A stretch of DNA of 25,408 bases from a virus. Made by a program: the position numbers and the translations under genes. The stretch spans positions 1 to 25,408 of IMG/VR virus record IMGVR_UViG_3300009436_000105, one strand, 5' to 3'. The notes under the pieces were generated by a model. That model was not told the DNA's origin, did no database searches, and was given only the letters and a program-made list of their open reading frames with translations. Below are positions 1 through 7,700 of the stretch, one piece after another. The number at the start of each line of letters is the position of its first letter. Within the stretch, counting starts at the first letter, position 1.

Positions 1-1
1 C

Positions 2-808
2 TTTGCTGCATTAACTGAAATTGCTCTTGCTGATTTAGATGTACATGATATTGCGGTTCCTGCTACATCAGTTCATGTAATGACACCTAATGGTTCATCT
101 TCATATCGTTCTGATATTCATGGAACAACTGAAAACCCAACATTATATGTAAATGCAGGCGAAACAATTGCATTTGATTTAACAGGTGTTACTGCTTCTC
201 ATCCTTTCCAAATTCAAACAACTAGTGACTCAGCATATAACACTGGCCTAATTCATATTGCTCCTGATGGAACTAAAACAACTGGATCCAGCGCTCAAGG
301 TAAAACAAGTGGTACATTATATTGGAAAGTACCAGGATCTATAAGCGGCGATTACGAATATATTTGTACTGCGCATTCAGGTATGAAAGGAACTATTACA
401 ATTAAAGATCCTTCTGCTGCGGCAGGCGGAGTATCAAGAGTTACTGAAACTGAAACAACAGCTTCTACATCCGATGGCGCTAGTGCAAGTGTTGAGTTTG
501 CTACATTAGGTAAATCATTCGCAATACAAAAAGTAACTGCTGAAAAAGAATCATGGATACGAATATATTCTGACACTGCTTCAAGAACAGCAGACTCAAG
601 TAGAACACAAGGAACTGATCCTTCAGACGGTTCTGGAGTTATTGCAGAATTTATTGCTACTTCAGCAAATACGGTGTTTAAAGTAACACCTGCTATTATG
701 GGCTGGCTCGATGATAACGAAACACAAGTTCCTGTAGCAGTACAAAATAATACTGGTGGAACAACGACAACACAAGTTACAATTACTGCGTTAAAAATAG
801 AGTCTTAA
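2..808 (+). CDS. Phage structural protein with a cupredoxin domain (5' end outside window)
   Basis: The reading frame is open from base 2, and there is no ribosome binding site before the ATG at 80, so the gene most likely begins upstream of the window. Counting from the ATG at 80, residues about 15-110 form a cupredoxin-like beta-sandwich. His41 lies in SHPFQI, and Cys96, His99 and Met102 lie in CTAHSGM. This is the Cys-x2-His-x2-Met spacing of amicyanin, so all four type 1 copper ligands are present. A low-complexity Ala/Gly/Thr/Ser linker follows, then a beta-rich C-terminal domain with the motif SWIRIYSDTASR and a run rich in Thr and Val, a style I associate with marine phage tail proteins. 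It ends 3 bp before the subtilase gene, which also contains a cupredoxin domain, so the two are probably co-transcribed. Copper binding is inferred from ligands only. The domain could instead be a metal-free structural or receptor-binding fold. No photosynthetic role is suggested by the context. Confidence 0.75.
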   Translation, partial: FAALTEIALADLDVHDIAVPATSVHVMTPNGSSSYRSDIHGTTENPTLYVNAGETIAFDLTGVTASHPFQIQTTSDSAYNTGLIHIAPDGTKTTGSSAQGKTSGTLYWKVPGSISGDYEYICTAHSGMKGTITIKDPSAAAGGVSRVTETETTASTSDGASASVEFATLGKSFAIQKVTAEKESWIRIYSDTASRTADSSRTQGTDPSDGSGVIAEFIATSANTVFKVTPAIMGWLDDNETQVPVAVQNNTGGTTTTQVTITALKIES

Positions 809-811
809 TAT

Positions 812-3016
812 ATGTCTAAGAAACTTTACAACATCGTTATGAATCCTGGAGTTCCTGAAACGGATCTATTGGAAAATGAAGCAAGTGAAATGGAGTTAAA
901 CTTTAACCCAGATCTATTTGACGGTTTGTTGTGTATGATGTTGACTGAAGACGAAGCTAACGTAATTATAGCAAGTGGTAAAGTAAAAGAATGTTTACCA
1001 GAAAGACAAGCAATAGAAACAGCGTATCCTTCTTCAACTCCAAGATACGAAAGCTCTACAGTAACTTATAGAACTAAATTTGGTCCAGTTGGTGGTTCTA
1101 CTGGTAAAAACTACACTGGCATGAATATGTATCTAACAAGTGAGTTTAATCCCGCAGCAAATGCTACCCCACCTATAGGATACTTTGGAGATTATCAGTT
1201 TGATGACACAGTTAAAACTAACTTTGCTGGCGACTATGTTGATATAGTTGCTATTGAAGCTGGAGCGCCTGACGCTGGAAACGCAGGACATGAAGATCAT
1301 GTTGATTTTGAAGAATGGGATTCTAATAATTCTAAATTTATTCCTACAGATTGGTCAGCATATAACGGTGCTGTAACTTCAGCAAGAAATAATCAAATAA
1401 CTAACATGAATACAAATTGGTTTTCAGATCATGCAATTGGTGTATTAAGTGCAGCAGGTGGTAAGTATTGCGGCTGGGGTAAAAAATCAACGTTAAGAGT
1501 AATATATCTAGTTGACGGCACATCAAACGCTTATTATGCAGTTCTTCAATGGCATCTTTCTAAAGCAGTAAATCCAGCAACAGGAGTTCGTAATGCAACT
1601 GTTGTTACGGGTGCTTGGGGATATAGCGCAGTAGAACATGAAAAGTTTTATAAAATAGATGATATTGGTTCTATGATAACTCAAGGTGGTTCTGTAACAA
1701 CTACTAGACCATCAGGAACAGGTTCTGTACAAGCATTAAGCTTTACGGCCACAGCATCAGATTCATCTAATTATCAAGTAACTGGAACAGATAGAAATGG
1801 TTCTGTTTCTGGTAATGACCCAACAATTAATGCGGTCGTTGGCGATACTATTAATATAACAAACAATGCTAGTGGCAGCCACCCAATGTATTTTAAAACG
1901 GTTGCTACGACAGGCACCGGATCTCAGGTTTTTGGTGCTACAGGACAGGGTTCTGGGAGTATGAGCTGGACACCAACTTCAGCAGGAACATATTATTACA
2001 TTTGCCAATATCATGGTGGCATGGTTGGAACAATAAATATTATAGCAGCTACAACAGCAAGTTGGGGAACAGACTTAACGCCGTTTACAGATAACTATAT
2101 TATACCAAGAGTGATTAATCACCCTGCTGATAGTACTGATTATTGGATGGTTTCTATTCCAGACCAAACAAGAGCATCATTCTTTGATACTGTTATGGGT
2201 CAATATGCTGCCAATAACGGAATTTATCACTTTAAAAGCGCAGGCAATAATGCTCACGTAATGGTTAATCCACTCGATACTGAATTTTCAAATAGAGTAA
2301 TTGTTGATAGTTCAGCATCTGGAGTTTTAAATACTTTAGACTCTCAAGGCAGAAATCAATTTACTACCACCTCAACAGGAAGTGCTCAAACACTATACGT
2401 ACTACGAAGTGAAATTGATGGTGGAGACGATCAGTTTACAATTGGTGCTTGCCAACAAGATGAAACAAACAGATTAATGGATGATTATAGTAACCGTGGA
2501 AAAGCAATTGATTTTTCTGCGTATGGTGCATATACATGGACATCATATCCATCAACTACTTACACAGACGGTAAATGGGGATACTTTAGTGGAACAAGTT
2601 GTGCTGCACCAGTTGCTGCAGGTTGTGCAACAGTATTTTTAGATTGGTACTTTACACAAAGAGGCGTATATCCATCTATTGCTCAACTAAAAGAATTAAT
2701 GACAAAACATGCAAAAGAAAATTTAATTGGCGAGAATTTAATTGACTTTAGCAATATACCATCCGCGGCTGATATACCATCAGCAAAATTATATTCTTCA
2801 CTAGATGTAAATAGAGTTAAAGATAATGATTACCAAAATGGCGGTGCAGATTTAACAGAACTATACGGAACTCCAGCATTAAGAGTTCATATACCTTGGG
2901 GAATCAGAATGGGCAGCGGTAAATATATCGCTGGTGGTTCAGAACAAACAACACATAAAAGGAGACCGACCTCTGGATCTGTCTGGCCTAGAAGAAAGGT
3001 TTCCTTTTCTTCTTGA
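812..3016 (+). CDS. Subtilisin-like (S8) serine protease of the virion with an inserted cupredoxin domain
   Basis: This 734-residue protein has an S8 protease layout. Residues about 1-75 resemble an inhibitor-I9-type propeptide (MLTEDEANVI, then KVKECLPERQ). The first catalytic strand is VDIVAIEAG (143-151), where the expected Asp appears to be Glu149. His207 in DHAIGVLSAAGG is the likely catalytic His, Asn479 in SAGNN the oxyanion Asn, and Ser596 in SGTSCAAP the nucleophile. Residues about 304-412 form a cupredoxin domain inserted between the His and the Asn/Ser, with His357 (SHPMYF), Cys398, His401 and Met404 (CQYHGGM) as a full type 1 copper ligand set. The C-terminus is basic (KRRPTSGSVWPRRK). 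There is no signal peptide, consistent with a virion or lysate protease rather than a secreted host enzyme. The start has a weak AGAG at 799-802. It lies between the cupredoxin gene and gp8, so a role in tail or baseplate maturation or surface digestion is plausible but unproven. Confidence 0.82.
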   Translation: MSKKLYNIVMNPGVPETDLLENEASEMELNFNPDLFDGLLCMMLTEDEANVIIASGKVKECLPERQAIETAYPSSTPRYESSTVTYRTKFGPVGGSTGKNYTGMNMYLTSEFNPAANATPPIGYFGDYQFDDTVKTNFAGDYVDIVAIEAGAPDAGNAGHEDHVDFEEWDSNNSKFIPTDWSAYNGAVTSARNNQITNMNTNWFSDHAIGVLSAAGGKYCGWGKKSTLRVIYLVDGTSNAYYAVLQWHLSKAVNPATGVRNATVVTGAWGYSAVEHEKFYKIDDIGSMITQGGSVTTTRPSGTGSVQALSFTATASDSSNYQVTGTDRNGSVSGNDPTINAVVGDTINITNNASGSHPMYFKTVATTGTGSQVFGATGQGSGSMSWTPTSAGTYYYICQYHGGMVGTINIIAATTASWGTDLTPFTDNYIIPRVINHPADSTDYWMVSIPDQTRASFFDTVMGQYAANNGIYHFKSAGNNAHVMVNPLDTEFSNRVIVDSSASGVLNTLDSQGRNQFTTTSTGSAQTLYVLRSEIDGGDDQFTIGACQQDETNRLMDDYSNRGKAIDFSAYGAYTWTSYPSTTYTDGKWGYFSGTSCAAPVAAGCATVFLDWYFTQRGVYPSIAQLKELMTKHAKENLIGENLIDFSNIPSAADIPSAKLYSSLDVNRVKDNDYQNGGADLTELYGTPALRVHIPWGIRMGSGKYIAGGSEQTTHKRRPTSGSVWPRRKVSFSS
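2990..3013 (+). terminator. Hairpin at the end of the protease gene
   Basis: Arms 2990-2999 (AGAAGAAAGG) and 3003-3013 pair over 10 bp with one bulged T around a TTT loop. The hairpin ends one base before the TGA stop codon (3014-3016). It is AT-rich and has no clear U-tract, so a terminator or RNA-processing role is only a guess. A late promoter follows 10 bp later. Confidence 0.3.
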
Positions 3017-3023
3017 GACCTAT

Positions 3024-3031
3024 TATAAATA
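3024..3031 (+). promoter_or_regulatory. T4-type late promoter TATAAATA
   Basis: This is an exact match to the T4 late promoter -10 element, which in T4 is read by the phage late sigma factor gp55 without a -35 box. It lies in the 43-bp gap before the gp8-like gene, with 28 bases between the element and the ATG. That leaves room for a short leader. Confidence 0.75.
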
Positions 3032-3059
3032 ATAAAAACAGTTAGAGTCGAACTTAAAA

Positions 3060-4712
3060 ATGGCAGAAATACTTTCAAATAGCTTCAAAACAGATGTTAC
3101 CCGATTATTTATTGACGATCTCGTCACTAATGACTATTGGCTATTTGTTTCTGGAATTGATTCATTTACTCCAACAGACTCAGTTAAGTCAAAGCGTGAG
3201 TTCTTAGAGAAAACTTTATTCGCTAAAAGAGTAATCGAAAGCGATATTCACTTTATGATTAAGTATTATCCTTGGCAGGTTGGTTCAGTATATATTGAAT
3301 ATGATGATACAACAGATTTAACCGGTAAGAAGTTTTATGCAGTGGTTGGTCCAAACGATAATGATACTGGTGACTATCGTGTTTATAAATGTTTAAATAA
3401 TAATAGCGGTGCTACAGCAAGTACACCACCTAATTACGATGCTACTAATACAAACCAGGTTTATTCAACAGCTGATGGATATGTTTGGAAATACATGTAT
3501 GTTATTAGCTCATTAGAATTTGATGCTTATAACGCTATTGGTTATGTTCCAATTACACCAACACCAGTTCCTAATAATCCTATAGCAACTACTGCAAGTA
3601 CAGTTTCAGATATTATTGTAACTAACCAAGTTGATAACTATGGATATGTTGTTGAAAGCGGTGCATTCGCTTTAACACCTTTCTCAAGTGGTACTATAAT
3701 AGTAGAACCTTCAACTACGTTTAGTCCAATAACAAATTATTACACTGGCCAATACTTATATGCAACAAATCCAAGTAATGGTGTTTCAAGATTATGGCAA
3801 ATTACTTATTACGCTTATAATATTACTACAGGTAATGCTGAATTGCGTGTTGGCGCAGAATTATTAACCGGAGCAGCTAGTCCAGATATATCCGGTGTTG
3901 CAAGCAATGCTAATTTTAAAATATTACCTAGAGTTAAAATTGAAGGTGATGGTTCTGGAGCTATAGGAATACCAACAATTGTTAATAATAGAATAACTAA
4001 AATAACTGTATTAAGTGAAGGAAGCAATTATACAAACGCCACAGCAAGTATTGTAGATCCTGCTTATGGTTTTGATCCTGAAGATACTACAACAACTGAT
4101 ATTAGAGCACTAATACGACCTCGCTTATCACCAGCTGGAGGCCACGGCTTTAATTTAATCGACGAATTTAGTTGTAAGCACTTTTCACTATATGCATATA
4201 TTTCTGCCGATGATAATACTAAAATTGGTGATACTAATACTTATGGCGCAGTTGGTATTGTGAGAACACCTTCGTTTGATACTGGTTTTACCGATACAGT
4301 TGTAGATAATAGAATAGCAGTAGTAACAGATGATTTTAGTAAAGTAACAGCTAACGGTTCTATTATTCAAGTCGATAGCACCAACGAAACAGTTTTCAGT
4401 GGAAGAGTACATGAGGTTGATACAACAGCAAATACAGTTTATATTGCTGAATACTTAGGACCTTATACTAATAACTCAGCTACTGGAATAGCTTTACACA
4501 CAAATAACCAAAACGATGTGCCATTAGATTTAACTTTACCATTTAGAAACGATACCGGCCAGACAATAAATATAAATACACCTGTAGGAAGCAACGTAAC
4601 TCTATCCAAATACACACAAAGAACTGGTGAAGTTTACTTTATGGAAAACTTCTTCCCACTAGCCCGAACCGATCTATCTCGTGAGGAATTTAAGTTTGTA
4701 CTGGAATTTTAA
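3060..4712 (+). CDS. 8: Baseplate wedge protein, gp8-like
   Basis: The 550-residue protein matches the T4 gp8 baseplate wedge pattern at both ends. The N-terminus is SNSFKTDVTRLFIDDL. The central signature is DYRVYKCLNNN (105-115) followed by DGYVWKYMYVISS (139-151), matching the T4 gp8 arrangement of VYRCL and DGYVWEYLFEIP. The C-terminus RTGEVYFMENFFPL, ending in FKFVLEF, parallels T4 gp8 GEMIYMENRPP, ending in INILFTF. In T4, gp8 dimers sit in the baseplate wedge with gp10, gp7, gp6 and gp53. At 550 residues it is much longer than T4 gp8 (334). Part of the extra length is a small beta module at about 296-331 (GDGSGAIGIP ... GSNYTNA), a repeat type common in marine phage proteins. It has its own late promoter 28 bp upstream and only a weak ribosome site (AGAG at 3044-3047). 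The family call is firm; the roles of the insertions are unknown. Confidence 0.87.
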   Translation: MAEILSNSFKTDVTRLFIDDLVTNDYWLFVSGIDSFTPTDSVKSKREFLEKTLFAKRVIESDIHFMIKYYPWQVGSVYIEYDDTTDLTGKKFYAVVGPNDNDTGDYRVYKCLNNNSGATASTPPNYDATNTNQVYSTADGYVWKYMYVISSLEFDAYNAIGYVPITPTPVPNNPIATTASTVSDIIVTNQVDNYGYVVESGAFALTPFSSGTIIVEPSTTFSPITNYYTGQYLYATNPSNGVSRLWQITYYAYNITTGNAELRVGAELLTGAASPDISGVASNANFKILPRVKIEGDGSGAIGIPTIVNNRITKITVLSEGSNYTNATASIVDPAYGFDPEDTTTTDIRALIRPRLSPAGGHGFNLIDEFSCKHFSLYAYISADDNTKIGDTNTYGAVGIVRTPSFDTGFTDTVVDNRIAVVTDDFSKVTANGSIIQVDSTNETVFSGRVHEVDTTANTVYIAEYLGPYTNNSATGIALHTNNQNDVPLDLTLPFRNDTGQTININTPVGSNVTLSKYTQRTGEVYFMENFFPLARTDLSREEFKFVLEF

Positions 4713-4725
4713 GGAAATAATATAA

Positions 4726-7700
4726 ATGCCTATTAACACAAATCTCAACCAATCGCCTTATTTTGACGATTATGATCAAGATAAGCAGTTTAATCGCATT
4801 TTGTTCAAGCCAGGCTTTGCGGTTCAGGCTCGTGAGCTAACGCAGCTTCAGTCTATACTTCAGAACCAAGTTCAGCAATTTGGTGATAATGTATTTAAAG
4901 AAGGAAGCATTGTTAAAGGATGTACCTTTACTGATATCGACGGTTTGCAATATGTTAAAATCAGAGAAGGTACTGTTACCACTTTTGATCCAACCCTTTA
5001 TGTCAGTAAAGTTGTATCGGAAGCGGTTGTTGGCGGCGCAATACAAGAGGTTGATTACGTATATAAAATTACTGGTCAAACATCTCAGCTTGAAGCACAA
5101 ATTATTGCTGCAGTAAGAGGTTCTCAAGGTACTTCATCTGCTGGCGCGCCAAATAACACCTTCTTTATTAAATACTTAAATACTACTACAAGTTATTCAC
5201 AGTTCAGTCAAGGCGAAAAGTTTGATATTTCGTTAACAAAATATAAGCGTGGTACTGGTGTTCCAGTGAACGCGTCTCAATCTATTACTCTTCCAACAAG
5301 TGGTACAGACACTGTAACCATTTGGAATGACAGTGACGCAGTTGGTAACTCATTCGGTATTGAGTCATCTCCAGGTGTACTATTCCAAAAAGGCCACTTC
5401 ATTTACGCCGAAGAACAAATATTAATTATAGAAAACTATAGTAATATTCCTTCTAATAAATCTATTGGTTTCCGTGTTGTAGAAAATACAATTAATGCTC
5501 TTGTTGATAGTTCATTATATGATAATGCTTTTGGATCTAAAAATCAAAACGCGCCTGGTGCAGACAGATTACAATTAGTTCCTAAGTTAGTAGTTAAAAC
5601 AGCTGCTGAAGCTAAAGAAGATCCAGACTTTTTCTCATTGATTCGTTATCAAAACGGAAACGCAGTTACGCTAAGAGATGTATCTCAGTTTAATGTTCTA
5701 GGTGAAGAATTAGCAAGAAGAACATACGAAGAGTCAGGTAACTACGTATTAGAACAATTCCCAGTACGAAGTGATGACAGAATACCTCAAGGTGAAGCTA
5801 CTAGTAAAGTACATGCACTAGTAGGTCAAGGAGTTGCTTATGTTAAAGGTTTCCGTGTAGAAAATAGTGGTGAACAATCATTTGAAATTGACCAAATAAC
5901 AAATACAGATGTACTTAACAATCAATCTATTGCTACTGAATATGGTCACTATGTTAAAGTTACTTCATATCTCGGCCATGTTGATATTGACTGGACACCA
6001 ATTGATTTACAAAATTCAAGTGGATCAAAAATTGGTGAAGCAGTTGCTATTAACATGACACCGACAAGATTATACCTCGCAAATATTTCAATGTCTGGAA
6101 GTATTGCAGACTTAGCCAGAGTAACAGATGGTAACGGTGTTATTTCAGTTGGTAATGTTTTACAAGCAGCCTCAAATAAAGCACTAATATTCCCTTCTGG
6201 CTTAATTAGTACTTTCGATATGACAGATACTTTAATACCTGTTCGTACTAAAGCAGAAGTTACGCACACTGGTGGTGCAATTACAATTACTGCAAACTCT
6301 GGTGAAGACTTTATTTGCTCAAATAGCAAAGAAGATATTTGTGTTGTAGAAAAAACAACTAACTTAAGTAGGATTGTTTCAGCAGTAACAGTTACTAATA
6401 ACAATTCAGAATTAAATATTACTATTGACGCAGCCGCAGCAAGCCCAGTATATGTTTACTATAATAAGAGATTAGTTGGTTCTGCTAACGGCGTTGATTC
6501 CTATAATAAAATTGTAAGAGAGCCTTACGTTAAAGTAAATTACTCAGGTAATGCTACTCCTGCTAATACAAAATATAGTTTAGGTTTCCCAGACGTATTT
6601 GAAATAACAGAAATTAAAACTTTGGGCACAGGCCCTGTCGACCCAACCACAGGGCTGAATATTGACGAAGACTTTACAGGAAGTTTCAGATTAAAACGAA
6701 ATCAAAAAGATCAGTTCTATGACTTATCTTATATTGAGTATATAAACGGTCGACCAAAACCTCTAGATGGAACTGGAAATCTTTACATTAAAATGAAAGT
6801 ATTTGAGTGCGACGAGTCCACTGGTAGCTACTTCTTTAATATTAATAGTTATCCGAATACCCTTGATCGAAATGACATACCGGTTCATCTGGGTGACTCT
6901 GGTGGACAATACAACCTTAGAGACAGCTTAGACTTCAGGCCTCACTGTGACAAAGACACAAACGCTAACTATGGTATAACAACTACTGGTGCAGCACCAA
7001 GTATTACAGCTGCTGTGGGTTCAACAATACCAACATTTGCAGATAAAGGCGCTCCGCTAATACCAACGTTTACTGATGGTGTTACAACAGATATCGAGCA
7101 TTACTTAACTCGTGTTGATACTATTACAGTTAACTCTTACGGCGATATAAGTTTAATTAAAGGTAAGGAAGCACGATTTGCAGTTCCACCTCAACTTGAA
7201 ACTGATAAACTAGCGATCGCCCAAGTTAATGTTCCTGGTTACCCTGCGTTATCATCACAAGATGCTGATAAACAAGCAAAACGTGCATACGCTATCACGA
7301 TGAAGCCAACGGGAATTAAAAACTACACCATGAAAGATCTACACTCATTAGAGAAAAAGATCGATAACATGGCATACTATATCTCATTAAATCAGTTAGA
7401 ATCTGACACACAGAATCTAACAGTGCTTGATGAAAATGGACTATCAAGATTTAAAAATGGTTTTATTGTAGATCCGTTTAATAACTTATCTCTAGCAGAT
7501 ATTGGTAATCCGGAGTTTAGAGCAGCTGTTCCATTTAGCCAAAAGATTTTAACTCCAGCTCTAAACACATTCCCATTGGATCTTAAATATAAGTCAAGCA
7601 CATCTTCTACTATATTCCCTAGTGTATCAAAGCCGAAGGTTTCTACTTTAACAAGAGATTCAAATGTTAACATTATAGAACAACCATACGCTACTAATTT

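Noticed and set aside
80-82. ATG at 80 as the start of the first gene
   Set aside because: The frame stays open to the window edge and there is no ribosome site before this ATG, so the true start is probably upstream.
2-808. Plastocyanin-type photosynthesis auxiliary gene
   Set aside because: Cyanophages can carry a host-derived plastocyanin, but here the domain is fused to a fibre-like C-terminal domain, lacks a visible signal peptide and sits among structural genes.
4571-4578. TATAAATA inside the gp8-like gene, about 150 bp before the next start
   Set aside because: It is fully explained by the codons for Ile-Asn-Ile-Asn, and the next gene is only 13 bp after gp8 with a good ribosome site. 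It could be an internal late promoter but nothing else supports it.
5949-6404. Antisense open frame (151 codons) inside the DUF4815 gene
   Set aside because: No ribosome site, no recognisable domain, and it lies wholly within a well-supported + strand gene.
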